From positions 372,001-436,000 of the forward strand of contig JASBNA010000032.1 in the NCBI GenBank assembly GCA_038087015.1: a stretch of DNA of 64,000 nt. The letters run 5' to 3'. The position numbers and the translations under genes were made by a program. Below the pieces are notes generated by a model. It was not told the origin of the DNA. It saw nothing but the letters and a program-made list of their open reading frames with translations, and made no database searches. The number at the start of each line of letters is the position of its first letter. Position 1 is the stretch's first letter. Below, one piece after another: positions 1-11,924 of this stretch. Origin of the DNA: Cerrena zonata (lineage: Eukaryota > Basidiomycota > Agaricomycetes > Polyporales > Cerrenaceae).

Positions 1-1799
1 TATCGATGTTGCGACCTCCCAAAGCCCATCCTCTGGTGTAGCATCACCTCATCCTCCCTCTCTTGCGATAGCGTCAGGAACATTGGGCTTAGATGTGAAT
101 GGAGCAAAACCCGACGTGTTTGCTGAACAAACTACCGAAGATCTGGGTATCGAAAAGCCATTTACTGCTTTTGCTATCGGTGTCACTCCAGACGATACGA
201 CCCGCTCTCGTTCAAGGTCAAAGACAGCACCGGTGGCGAAGGTATCATTACCACCTAGAGAGCGCATCGAGACGGCCCCTGCAGTCCTCTCAACGGCGAC
301 AAGTGGTACGTCCGATTTGTCATCTATAGGCATCGAATCATCTGCTCTACGACCTTTGGAGGAGCAAAACGTGATTGACTTGACGGAGTCTCGTGGAACA
401 AAGTGGGAGTTTGGTACCGCAAATTCCTCGGAAGAAATCTCTACTCAGATATCCATAGCTGTAGATGTACAGCAACAGACTAGACCTGAGAATCTCCCTC
501 CTGCAAATGGTATTCCCGTTGAAGGACCTCCGCCCGTCTTCGTTGAACAATCAGGCCAACAACCAATACCTCAGCAATATCATATGGGCTACGCTCCTTT
601 CATACCACCGCCAGCAGGAGTATCGCTGCCTAATTCTCCTCCTATGGCTACTTCATCTTACCCTTCAAGTACCGTCGCACCGACAATATCCTCTCCATCC
701 AGATCAAGCGATGATTTTCAAGTGAAGAACTTTGGGTACGGGTTTGGTCGTGGTGTTGCTCCAGGGATGCGTCCTCCTCATCCGGGACCCCCACCCGCTT
801 CGATGGAAGACCCGAGAGCGACATCACCAAGAGAATACCAACTACCTCATGGCGGCCGACCAAGACGTGGGTCATATGGTGGTGGTTTCGGGTATGAGCG
901 TGGTGGTCACTCGATGCGACGTGGACGTGGCTATGGCGGTGGACGTGGATCAGGTCGTAACATCCCTCGAGGTGGTGGAGGCGGTAACTTTCAACATCAT
1001 CAACACCACCAGAATCAACACCAGAAGCCACCATTCACAGTTATGGCACCTCCTCAACCTCAACCACTCCCACCAGTGTCTGAGTCTCCATACTACCCGC
1101 ATGTTCCTCAGCCACATATCTCAGGAACAACATACTATCATCCTGTGGCATACGAAACGTACTATGCTGGGTACGCTGCCCCGCCTCTGCCTCCTCATCT
1201 TGCGATCCCCCCACCATCACGAACGACTGGTCCCCCTCTACCGTCACCAATAACAAGGCTTCCGTATCGCATCGACGATCATCAATATCATCTTCTTGGT
1301 CAACTAGAATACTACTTGAGTGCTGAGAACTTGGCCAGGGACTTCTGGTTGCGGAAACAGGTAAGTTTCGTTCGAATCATCTAGGTACGCCCACAATCTC
1401 TGAACCCTCATTGATTTACAGATGGATTCTCATGGTTGGCTGTCCATTTCACTGATCGCCTCGTTCAATCGCGTGAAGCTATTGACGGCTGATGTACAAC
1501 TTGTTCGTGATGCGTTAGCCAAATCGAGTCTGGTGGAACTGAGAGACCACGAAGTTCGGGTACACGATTGGAAGCAGTATGTTGTTCCTGACGCTTCGAG
1601 AAGCATAGTGGATGGTGGATTTGTCCCGAACGCTTCTGGTGCAGCTGCGACGTTTCCATCGGCGGACACCAACGATAATTTGGATCCTTCTGAGGAGGAA
1701 GGAGAGGAAGATGACATCGAAACCGAAGATGACGATGTTGAGTTTGTTCTAGGGAAAGATGCGAATCGCTCTTGGACGCCAGAGCGTCCTACCGTATGA
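1..1799 (+). CDS. La-motif RNA-binding protein (LARP1/Sro9-like), 5' end missing
   Basis: The reading frame is open to the left edge, so the start lies outside the window. Exon 1-1360, intron 1361-1421 (gtaagt...tacag), exon 1422-1799. The visible protein begins with about 350 low-complexity residues rich in Pro, Ser, Gly, His and Tyr. An RGG-like stretch (GRGYGGGRGSGR) lies near codon 310 and is followed by a His/Gln run. The C-terminal part is a La-motif winged helix: HLLGQLEYYLSAENLARDFW before the intron, then MDSHGWLSISLIASFNRVK after it. The protein ends in an acidic tail (EEEGEEDDIETEDDD). La motifs of the LARP1/Sro9 class bind mRNA ends and act in cytoplasmic translation control. I see no RRM or DM15 repeats, which fits the fungal Sro9/Slf1 form. 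The domain is secure; the exact orthologue is inferred. Confidence 0.88.
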
Positions 1800-2673
1800 C
1801 ACAAACGAGTTCCAGCCACTACCCATTCAATTGGGCCTTAGGTTTCATCATTAATAGCATTCCTCATACCTCTTAGCATCCAAATGGACGCTCTACTAGT
1901 AGGGTACTGCCATCCCGAAGTCTTCCCTTCCGGCATACCCGTACTATGACACTTACCATATATTTCCGTCTTACACACAGCTGATTCTGCTCAGAAGTTC
2001 TCCATGCTTCGTTGACAAACGTTCAATTCTGCGATTGTTATTTTTCTTGTTCTCATTTGGGCCATGTTGTGCGACAATATTCTGCTACTACCACTGTGTC
2101 TACATCCATCATCTTGCTAGGCTTCTTTATAGCCATTCTTTCCCGTCTTGTATGTATCGTGTCATCTGGTCCTGTTTTTTTTCACTCCCTACATAACTTA
2201 GGTCACCCTTTGGTACATAGTCAACTGTTTATTTTTCTCTTGTCGACATCACAATTCGAAAGGTACTGCAGTGTATGGTCTATAGGTGCTAGTGTGTCCT
2301 ACGAACCATTCCGCCTTTCGACACTCAAATTGCATTACACTTGGCGAATTGATCAGGAATCGAGATCGTCCCATAAGTGTATTAACTTGTTCGTATCCGA
2401 TATCGGTCCATGTCCTCGGTTACGCTTACCCCACCGTAACTAGCAACTGGTCCACATGGCTGTTTCAGATGTAAGTTTGTGATCGCAAACACATCCGCTG
2501 TGTCTTGATATGATGGTCAAGATCGACGCTGAGGGATGGTCGGAGATGGATATCGTCTACACCCCTTTTCATGACTCAAAAGATGCGGTCTTCTTATAAC
2601 TTTCTCTTCCTCCTTTCTCCGGGCCCGGTGGGATAGCTCCCACTGTGAGCTCCAGCTATACTTGTCCTATTCA
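1800..2673. other. intergenic, LARP to G-alpha
   Basis: The two genes point the same way. The stretch must hold the LARP 3' UTR and the G-alpha promoter. ORFs here (2012-2474) have no recognisable domain and no good splice context. A pyrimidine-rich run at about 2597-2625 lies just upstream of the G-alpha start. Confidence 0.6.
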
Positions 2674-4696
2674 ATGCCTCACCAACAACGCCGGGATTCC
2701 CCGTCCCCCGTACAGATAGGACAATCGTGGCCTCCATATCCACCAGCGGAAGAGACCGAGCTTGAGAGGGCGTTGCGTCTTGAAGAAGAGAAAGAAGCCA
2801 AAAGGGTATCGGACGATATTGACCTGGCTCTCGAAGCTGAGCGCAATGAGCTAAGGAAGCGCAAAGAGTACATAAAAGTCTTGCTTCTTGGTGAGTTCCA
2901 CCGATCTGTCATCTGCCTGGCAGTTTCTTCATCTTCTGCCCTCGTTACGTTCACAGGTCAAGCGGAAAGTGGCAAGAGCACCATTCTGAAACAGTTCCAA
3001 CTCAAGTATGCTCCCAGAGCCCTCCAGTCCGAATCACAGGCCTGGCGTGCAGTCATCCAGCTCAACCTTGTGAGAACGGTGAACTTCATCCTCGATGTCA
3101 TAGCTGGCTCGAAGATCACTTTTGAAGACCGAGAAAATGCTGCTACATATTCATCCCCGCTACCCTCGGAAGGCTCGTCCAAGGGGAAGGGCGCTGATAC
3201 ACTGGGGTCCTTAGGCACAAGATTAGCACCCCTTCGTCGTGTCGAGGGCATCCTAGCGAGCACATTGCTCGCTGATGAACCTCTCTCACGTGGCTCTACC
3301 GACGGCATATCACCAAAGAACAAAACCCGAGCCTCAGAGGTGTCAATCCGCGGAGGCAGCGGGTGGAAGGCTCTTGTCAAACGGAAAGATGCTTCACCCG
3401 GCTCGGCACCGGACGATTTGGACAACGCGAGGCAACTGTTGGCAACTTGCAAAGATGACATCGTGGCCCTTTGGTCAAATGCTCAGGTTCAACAGAACTT
3501 GCGGGAACAAGACATATCTTTGCGAGAACAGTCCGGTTTGTTAGTCTATGTTATCTCTTAATTTCGTCCCGCCCCCAACCCATGTGGCTTTAACAGCTTC
3601 CTAGACGACACACGAAGAATCGCGTCGGCAGATTATAAACCAACAACCCGTACGTAGTCAAAATATTGTCTCAAGAAATCATCTGATGCGCCGAGCTGCA
3701 GCGGATATTTTGCGAGCTCGCTTACAAACCATTGGTGTCGAGGAGCACACCCTCGTTTTCGAAGCTGGTGAGTGCTTTATTTATTTATTGGGGAGTATCG
3801 TCAACCTTTAAACAACCTCTCAAGGCGAGGGACAATCCGCTGCTGCCCAGCCGGGTAAAACATGGCTCTTCTACGATGTCGGAGGTAGCAAGGGTCAACG
3901 AGGTAACCCCATTTTGTTTAGTACGCATAAGTATTCTCACTCTCGCTTTTTACCTCTTTACAGCCGCGTGGGCACCCTATTTCGACGATGGTGTGTATCA
4001 GAACGCTTCCGATTGATTCCCTTGCTGATGATGGGCATCTTCAGTGAACGCCATGATTTTTCTTTGTTCAATGGCAGGGTTCAATCAGACCTTGTCTGAA
4101 GACCGATCTATCAACCGCTTGGTATGCTAACTTGAGGTTATCTTGTACGAAATCTTTCATTCTGAGCTTCTATCTCAGCTCGACTCCCTGACAATATGGA
4201 AGACAGTCTGTTCGTCAAAGTTGCTATCGAATGTCACGTTCATCATGCTGCTCAACAAATGCGACCTGTTGGAGCAGAAACTCAAAGCCGGGGAACAGTT
4301 TGCAAGATATGTCCGGAGCTTCAAGGAAGCAAACGATTTCAAGCATGTTTCAGAATGTGCGTATGACCATTCGGGTTTGTGGTGTGGTCTACCAAAATTG
4401 ACGACATCTTGTGTAGACTTGAAAGGCAAATTTATTGCCATTCACAAATCACAGCCCGCCCGAAAACGTGCTTTGCATGTTCACTTGACCTGCGCCATCG
4501 TAAGCTCCGGAAGTATAAATACATCGGAATGTTGTGTATTGACGCTTTAGGGCATCTAGGACATTCTAGTTATGGCCCACGTAATCGTTCGGCGTGAGTT
4601 CGAGTTTGCTTTTCCGAGTATTGCTTATCCTTACCGTCTGTATTAGTGCGTGAGGCTATCCTTGTTGAGAACCTCATGTCAGTCGACCTCATCTAA
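2674..4696 (+). CDS. atypical G-protein alpha subunit lacking the catalytic glutamine
   Basis: Eleven exons: 2674-2890, 2957-3535, 3605-3649, 3702-3767, 3825-3902, 3964-3990, 4045-4121, 4179-4356, 4417-4499, 4560-4593, 4647-4696, giving 477 aa. This is longer than the usual 350 aa because of about 100 extra residues in the helical domain. The GTP-binding boxes are visible: P-loop GQAESGKST, switch I RARLQTIGV with the Arg and Thr kept, switch II DVGGSKGQR, NKCD and TCAI. In ordinary G-alphas switch II reads DVGGQR. The second G-alpha of this window (28978-31781) has Gln at this position; here it is Ser, so GTP hydrolysis is probably weak or altered. There is no N-terminal Gly2 myristoylation signal. 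The start is the first ATG, at 2674. Exon 3 uses the acceptor at 3604, because the closer one at 3596 creates a stop. The role would be signalling at the plasma membrane, but the receptor is unknown. Confidence 0.9.
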
Positions 4697-5438
4697 TGTT
4701 CTAACATATCAAAATGAAGAACTGTTTTGTCTATCCAAATGGCCTCTTCCATGCATCACTTCCCTTCTATCATAGCTTTTGATGACCACTGACGCCTCCC
4801 TAACGATAGAAGTTTGTTTCTGCGCTTTGTTATAAACACATGACACCCTCATGCATATGTACCTATTTAATCTACAACATGCTCTTGTATTTGTATGTGC
4901 GCCCTTTCTTCGAACGGCGAATGGTAAAGGATCAGATCGTTCCTCGATCGTTACGCCTATGGTTCCTTTACATCTCGGTAGGTCCACAACCCCGTCTTAT
5001 CACACTACTTCTACAAGATCATTTTCCTCGCGGAATCGTGTCCAACAATCCGAATACACCATCACAGTCTTACAGTGCATGAATTGGAACATTGTACGTT
5101 GTTGGGAAAGCGGTACTACTTACTAGTAGCGAATCTTGAACTCACAAAATCTTCGAGTTCTCGTTTTATAAATGTATTGGAAATTGGAAAGATGGTTTCA
5201 GAATGTCATGCCTCATCCTTCCATGCAATGTGTGTACTTCAAGTTCGACCCTCTTGGCTGCAGTTTACAAGGGAGCCACCATGGACCACTCCACGTACAG
5301 CCCATTGCATGGAGGCCTATGCCGTCATCATCATTTTGGCGCCCACTTATAAGGTTCCAACTGCGTCCCGCGTACAGCTTATGTGCATTCATCGTGACCC
5401 CTAACGCTCTCTCATTCAACGCTCAACTTCTTGTAACT
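4697..5438. other. intergenic, G-alpha to PMP3
   Basis: No gene recognised. The ORFs here (for example 4840-5126 and 5172-5519) are short and without domain features. The stretch is A/T-rich near 4800-4900 and probably holds the G-alpha 3' UTR and the PMP3 promoter. Confidence 0.55.
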
Positions 5439-6148
5439 ATGGTCAAAGCATCAGACGTTATTCTCATTCTTGTGAGCATCATTTACTGCTACGCCAAGCT
5501 GTACAGCTGCCATCGTTAAACACTGAAAACTGAACGCTTGTGATCGAACAGGTTGCGATTCTCTTCCCACCTGCAGCTGCACTATTCATCACAGGATGCA
5601 GTTGCGATCTCTTGATTAACATTTGTTTGACTGTGTACGTCCCCCTCGCGTTCATCACGATACATAGAGCTGATTACTATGCTCAGCTTTGGGTATATTC
5701 CCGGACATCTTGTAAGTTTTATAGAAGCCCCACGAAAGGGCATAGACTTACGTGTACTACTTTTAGCATGCTTTCTGGCTCATATACAAGAAGATGCGTG
5801 CCGAAGAACAGTATGGCCATGGAGGATTCCAATGTAAGTGTTGTCACGGCTGGATGCAAAACGATACGGCTCCCCAATCAGATCACACAGTTGAGAGGTA
5901 GGTTCATGCTACACTGGCATGTGGAGCGAATGGGGTAATCTGGGACCTTTGCTGGGTCATGGCAAAAGATCTGTCAATCGTATTGCATCCAGCTAGCATT
6001 TGTCATGACGGGACAGAATTTGAATTGACTTTATCTTGTAGATGTTGGAAATGGACAATACGAACCGATTTACAATGCTCCTGGTGGTGCAGCACCCGCC
6101 CAAGCACCTATTAATTACGGTGCAACTGGTGGGAACTACGTTCGCTAA
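5439..6148 (+). CDS. PMP3: Pmp3/UPF0057 plasma-membrane proteolipid
   Basis: Five exons: 5439-5471, 5552-5634, 5687-5711, 5767-5833, 6042-6148, giving 104 aa in an unbroken frame. The core is the Pmp3 signature: an N-terminal hydrophobic segment with VAILFPPAAALFITGCSCDL, then LLINICLTVFGYIPGHLHAFW and KKMRAEEQYGHGGFQY. Two transmembrane helices are expected. Pmp3 proteins stabilise plasma-membrane potential and affect salt and cation tolerance. The tail (NGQYEPIYNAPGGAAPAQAP) is longer than in yeast Pmp3 (about 55 aa), as is common in basidiomycetes. The second exon ends at the strong donor gtacgt (5635), not the gtgtac two bases earlier, because only that keeps VFGYIPGHL in frame. The last intron (5834-6041) is unusually long for this genome. 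Confidence 0.92.
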
Positions 6149-6694
6149 AGGCGAAAGAGATGGTGGTGCTTTCCCATTCCGAACGACTTTTGTGTTATAA
6201 CTATGTACACCATCACTAGCCGCTGAAATACACGCGATGTCACTTGTTATTCCTATCCTTTTTTCTGTATAAATATTGCTGACCACGCTGTATATGCATG
6301 TAACTGAAATGTGCGGCTATTGGGAGCATTGTCTTGCACTCAATTGACATCTTCCATTTCTGAGAATCACGTTGCCAGTGTTTAACAGGATGAACCTTAT
6401 TTGACAGAACCCTTTGAACCAGGAATGTTAATTTGACGACTTCGTTGGTGTTTGGCACACCCGGCGAGGGATGCCAAAGATTGCCGGGTACGTTTAGATG
6501 CAAGATAATTTTGACTTGAAGATGCGATGTCGATTTCAGGTTTGACTCTACAGCAATGAAGAGCCGTATAGCCGAGCCAGGAACAAACAGGGACAAATAA
6601 CGCGACCGCGTCGTACTTAATTTGCTGGCGTCTCATTTAGCCACCCTTCATTCATCCCCCTTACACTCTCGTCACCCAGATACCTGTCAGCGAC
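6149..6694. other. intergenic, PMP3 to SNF2 helicase
   Basis: No gene recognised. Minus-strand ORFs at 5993-6636 are short and domainless. The stretch probably holds the PMP3 3' UTR and the helicase promoter. Confidence 0.55.
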
Positions 6695-9600
6695 ATGGAC
6701 GTACCACCGTCTCAACGCGAGCTCCTTTCTATTGCCAAGGAGCAACTTGGTTTGCATGATATCGTCCATGTAAGTACTTTCTCATTTCACACCCACCTGA
6801 GCGGCCCGATGACCGGCGACTTTCAGGTGCCCGCCGACTACGTTGAAGTCCTGAGGCGACATACTGATCTATTTCCTAATGATACCCATGTACGTGTATA
6901 TCTCTTGTGAATCTTTACTTCACTAACATAATGTCTCAAGTTTGTACTCTCTCCTCAACCCGGCGAAGGATGTACGTGTTCACAAGGATAATAAATTTAA
7001 CCGCTAGCCTAATTTTGTCTTATTTAGTTGGTTTTGCGACGTGCCTCGAAGAGGGTTGTAACTACATCAACATTCCACTAACTCCATTGACTAGCTTGCC
7101 TGACGGAGGCAAGTCGATTGGGATCGGGTCTTTGTCTGCGTACAGTGTATGGCCCTTTTTCTACTTTTGACTTTTTCCACGATCTCATGCTTTTCCATAG
7201 GATCATATTTGTTCTACCCCTGCTCATATTCGTTCACGTAATGATCGTCTTCGATATATGGAGACTAGAGTTGAGCCAGGCATGATGTCTAGTCCCCCTA
7301 CAACACCGGCACGATCTCGCATACTCAACGGAATGGACTCTGATCAAGAAGTCACTACCCCCACCAAGTTTGGGTCTTCTCCTATTCGCCCAATCGGGTA
7401 CCATATGTCGGGCCTTGCAGTCAAGAATGAGCCTGTCGAAGCCACCATTCCACGCAAACGTCCATCCGACGTTGCGCTCACCAGATTACCTTCCCCGTTT
7501 CCTGGAGTGAAGTCTGAAGAAACCTCTTCGGACAAGAAGCCTCGCCTCGACGCTCTGAAGGAGCGTCTAATCGACGACCCTTTCAACTCTTTGCCCGCAT
7601 CTTCCTCTGCTGCTGCTGTGGAGGACACTCGTGCAAAGCTTGCTGACACAATCAGTAAGATTGCATCAGTGCAGACCGCCCTTCAAAAAGTGAGACGTAA
7701 ATCCAAGTTGAGCAAGGCGGACAACACTCGCATGGCCAAATTGGAGGAGTCTCTCAAGGAGCTTACAGCCCAAAGGCAGGCCTTCTCTGCAAGCATCCCG
7801 TCTGCTGCCAAACCACTTTCCCGTACCTCTACCGCTATGAAGCCTGCGTCATTTGTGAAGACTGAACCTGTTAAAACGGAGCCTGTGGCCTCAGGATCCA
7901 ATGTCAAGTTGGCTCCGACGTTTCAGAATTCATTTGACCGCCTTACATCTGCCACAGTGGATGTGAAGCCGTTCACTCCGTTGTTACCGCAGCCCGTGGC
8001 TTCCGGCTCTAACGTCAAATTGGAAGCTGTTCTGCCTACGACTGCAGCTTCTGTTGCTGCTAAATCCGAGGATTATTACTCAGATGATGATTACGAACCA
8101 GAGGGCGGGTACGATTCCGATCACTGGAATGTTCACCAGATGCCAGCCGCGAAGGCCGATGAGTTCGTCTCTTTTTCCCGCATACAATCAGCGTTTATCT
8201 AAGTACCCTTGTTTCTTCTAGCATTGACAAATTCCTTGTCGCCGCAGGTAACTCGGAACAATTTGACGGTAATGAAAGTGTGGACAAGGCGTTGGAGAAA
8301 TTGAATCTGCCAAACTTGTACCAGCCTCTTCCAGGGATGCAAGTTGCGCTCATGCCTCATCAAGCGATCGGCGTGGCGTGGATGCTGGAAAAAGAACGCA
8401 ATCCTGCAATGAGGGGCGGCATTCTCGCAGATGAGATGGGGCTGGGAAAGGTGAGTTTCGGTCGTCAATACGCGCATATAGTCAAATTTCTCATGTGTTT
8501 ATTTATCTAGACCGTACAAATGTGGGTATATCAACGATTTACTTTTTCCTAATTTTTTTTGACCGTGTAAATTCTTGTTTCTAGGATTTCTGTGATCGCA
8601 ATTAACCCTCCTACTAATCCGGCAAGAAAGTCGACTCTGATCGTGTGCCCTGTTGCGTTGCTGGATCAATGGCAACAGGAAATAGACTTAAAGACAGATT
8701 TGAACCTGTCTTGTCTAATTTATCATGGCAATAATAAGCCTAAACGTGCCACGGAGATTAGCAAGTACGATATCGTGCTCACAACTTTCCATGTAAGTCG
8801 CGATCTATTCTACGGATTAAATCCACCGTTGACACCCAGAATTTCAGACTCTCGCTTATGAATGGCCCGACTTGGAAGCCGAGGAGAAGGAAAGAGTAAA
8901 GAAAATGGGGAGGAAACAGGATGCTGAAGGTAAACCCAGGAAGAAGCGAGGATCCAAGAAAGAACGTTAGTACCTTTCTTTTAGGCCGACAATAGTGCTA
9001 GAACTCACCAAATTTCTTGCAGTTGGCAAGCTTTTCCTCATCGATGTACGTTCTTCATTTATTCTCTATGCGATTTCTCAGACTGAGGACTTTATTCTAG
9101 TGGTATCGTATTGTCATCGATGAAGCACAAAGCATTCGAAACAGACGTACTCGAGTATCTCGTGCAATTGCTGAATTGGAATCCACTTACCGTTGGTGTC
9201 TGACTGGGTATGTTTCTATCGACTGTCGTGATAAATCTTTTTTTAAACCTGTCACCTCTTCAGAACGCCCATCATCAACACACTCTCGGACGCATATGGT
9301 CTGTTACGATTCCTTCGTATTCGTCCATGGTACGATTGGACAGAGTTTAATGGGAGGATTGCGCGGTTTGAAAAGAAAGAGCGTGAGTTCTTACACCTTT
9401 AATTTACGGTCAGGTGGTTAATTACTTACTTAACATAGCATCGTTGGCAAGCATTCGTCTCCAGGCTATTTTCAAAACTACGTTGCTTCGACGCAAGAAG
9501 GACTCGGAGTTGGACGGGAAGAAGCTGATTGAACTCCCACCCAAAGAGGTTACTATTCGCAAACTTGAGTTCACACCAGAGGAACGAGAGATCTACTCAA

Positions 9601-11522
9601 TGGTATTGTCTCCTTATTGGATTAGTGATATCACTTTTCTGACAATTATCTAGGTCGAAGCAAAAGCTCAAGCCACATTCAACCGATTCCTCAGGGCCGG
9701 TACCGTTCTCAAGTGAGTATCTTTGTATATATATACATATCCTTGAACTCGAACTAAAGGCATTTTTAATGTCATTATAGGAATTATCATCATGGTGAGA
9801 TTTTTTTCATCGCAGATTTATAGTCATATGCTGACTCTTTTCTCCTAGTTTTCGCAACCCTTCTCCGACTCCGACAGATCTGTGCGCATCCCGTCCTGAT
9901 TCAAGAGCAAGGAGACGAAGACGGATTCCTTCATGCCGATGAAATTGGCGGAGATCGTGATAGTGAACTAGCCCGTGCTGCACGCCTCGTATCTGTGGAC
10001 TTTGTTACACGCATGAAGCAAAAGTTCAAAGATATTGTCACCGAACGCATGGCTGCGGAAATGATCGAGGTGGGTTTAGATCGTCTTTCATTTCGCCTTA
10101 GCCGTACTAACAATACGTACAGTCTGACGATGCTGCTGTTGACGGAGAGGAATGCCCTATTTGCTATGATGTTCTGACCGATGCAATTGTCACTCGCTGC
10201 TCTCACGTTTTCTGTCGCGAATGCATTAGTGCGTCATTTCTATCCTTTGACATATTCTAGTACTAACATACTTTATAGCTAATGTTCTGAACGCTGCTGC
10301 TCATCACGATGCCAATGAACCAGACCAGTACAAGGCTGATGAGCGACCTTGCCCTTCTTGCCGTGGTGCTATCTCCAAGAATACCATCTTTTCTCGACAA
10401 GCTTTCGAGCCCACCGAGGAAGAACTCACCGGCAAGACGGTTATAGATGAAGATATCGATATGGGCGATGATACCTTCGAGCCTGATGTCAAGGGTAAAG
10501 GCAAGGCTCCCGCTGGTCGTGTCCTTCGTCGAAGGACCTCCAGGCCTATGAGCATCGTTGATTCTGAGGACGAAGAGGATGATGATCCGGATGATGATTT
10601 GAGCGACTTTATCGTTGAAGATGATGAAGATGAGGAGGAGGCCGATGCTCGTATAGCTAGGAATCGCGCTACTCGCAGAGTTTCGAGGCGTGCGATCGTC
10701 ATCTCAGACGACGAAGGTGACGATGAGGGTATCATCTATGGCGCAAAACCGAGCTCCGCTCCAGTCACCCCTGAGAAAGGCGAAGAAAATGTCTCGATTC
10801 CTTCCGTCAACTAAGATGAAAGTGCGTCTATTGTTTCTTGCTTTCCCCTGAATTATGCTTACCTCAAACCTATAGTATATGATGGACTCCCTCAAGGCTT
10901 GGGCCGCAGCACACCCAGAAGAGAAAGTTATGATCATTTCCCAGTGGACGCAATGTCTCGATTTAGTCTCCAAGTACCTGATTGAAAACGGTTTCGTACA
11001 CGTCAAGTACCAAGGAAGCATGACACGAAACCAGCGAGACGCGTCCGTTCGGAGCTTCATGGCCAAGGAGAAGGCAACCGTCATGCTCATGAGGTAAGTC
11101 GTAATCTCTCTGATCGAATGATACATCGCTCATATGTGACCCTAGTTTGAAGTGTGGTGGTGTCGGGTTGAATCTGACACGGGCTAATCGCGTGATTTCT
11201 CTCGATCTTGGATGGAGCGAGGCGATTGAAAGCCAGGCCTTTGATCGTGTTCATCGCTTGGGACAAACGCGAACTGTCACGGTAGACCGTTTGGTTATCC
11301 AGAATACTATCGAAGATCGTATCCTTGCTCTGCAGGAGAACAAGAGGAACCTCGCTGATGGAAGTCTCGGTGAAGGAAATGGCAAGAAAATAGGACGTGC
11401 GTATTTCCCTCGCTACTTTCTTCGAGATGATGCCCAATCCGATCATATTTTTTCTAGGATTGACTGTTAAGCAGCTTGCTTCTCTGTTCAACATGGATAC
11501 CCGGGGCAACATTCTCACTTAA
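6695..11522 (+). CDS. SNF2-family ATPase with internal RING finger (Uls1/Rrp2/Rad5-like)
   Basis: About 20 exons joined by short GT-AG introns give a protein of roughly 1,230 aa. The start is ATG 6695 (MDVPPSQREL). The N-terminal 430 residues are charged and Ser/Pro-rich, with repeated SGSNVK and VKTEPVKTEP stretches. The ATPase then starts at PGMQVALMPHQAIG. Motif I is ADEMGLGKT (split by the intron at 8451), motif II VIDEAQ, motif III LTGTP. A C3HC4 RING (CPICYDVLTDAIVT, CSHVFCRECI, CPSCR) lies at 10150-10370 between the two helicase halves, followed by an acidic low-complexity stretch. The C-terminal helicase shows MIISQWTQ, CGGVGLNLTRA and QAFDRVHRLGQTR. This domain order is that of Rad5/Rad16/Uls1 proteins, nuclear translocases and ubiquitin ligases of DNA repair or SUMO-targeted turnover. 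No HIRAN domain is seen, which favours the Uls1/Rrp2 group. The frame near 10740-10820 is uncertain: either a small intron (gtcacc...ctaag) or a one-base shift before MKYMMDSL. Confidence 0.88.
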
Positions 11523-11924
11523 ATATTCGACAAACGACTACACGCAATGACTATGCTAGATAACCAGATTAGATTCCTATTTCTCTATTTTCTCTTTCTT
11601 TCATATGCCTAACACCAAAGTTGCGCACCCCTGTCGCGCAGATTAGTTTTTACAATATTTCCCTCTGCTTAACCGATGATTAGGAGACTGGGATCCTTCA
11701 TCGTCATATACTTATTTGCTTTCGACTGTGCTGAGCATCCTCTGATTTGCGCAATGACGCTGTATACATAGATGACAAAAATGTCCTTCACTTGCTTCCT
11801 TACCATGAATACTTTACTCGTTGTTTTACTTTCTCTTTGTGGCTTTCCAAGTTTCCATTACTTTACTCTATTAATTCCATGCTAGATTATTTGCAATGAA
11901 GCGTATACCATTCACTAGATATCC
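11523..11924. other. convergent 3' intergenic region
   Basis: The stretch lies between the helicase stop and the RRG7 stop, with genes converging. It is A/T-rich, with several poly-T runs and AATAAA-like strings. Nothing else was seen. Confidence 0.6.

Noticed and set aside
732..1256. Overlapping ORFs on both strands in the LARP gene
   Set aside because: Shadows of the low-complexity Pro/Gly/His region; the La-motif frame is the coding one.
10304..10735. Minus-strand Ser-rich ORF of 143 codons
   Set aside because: It is the antisense shadow of the acidic GAT/GAA-rich stretch of the SNF2 helicase.
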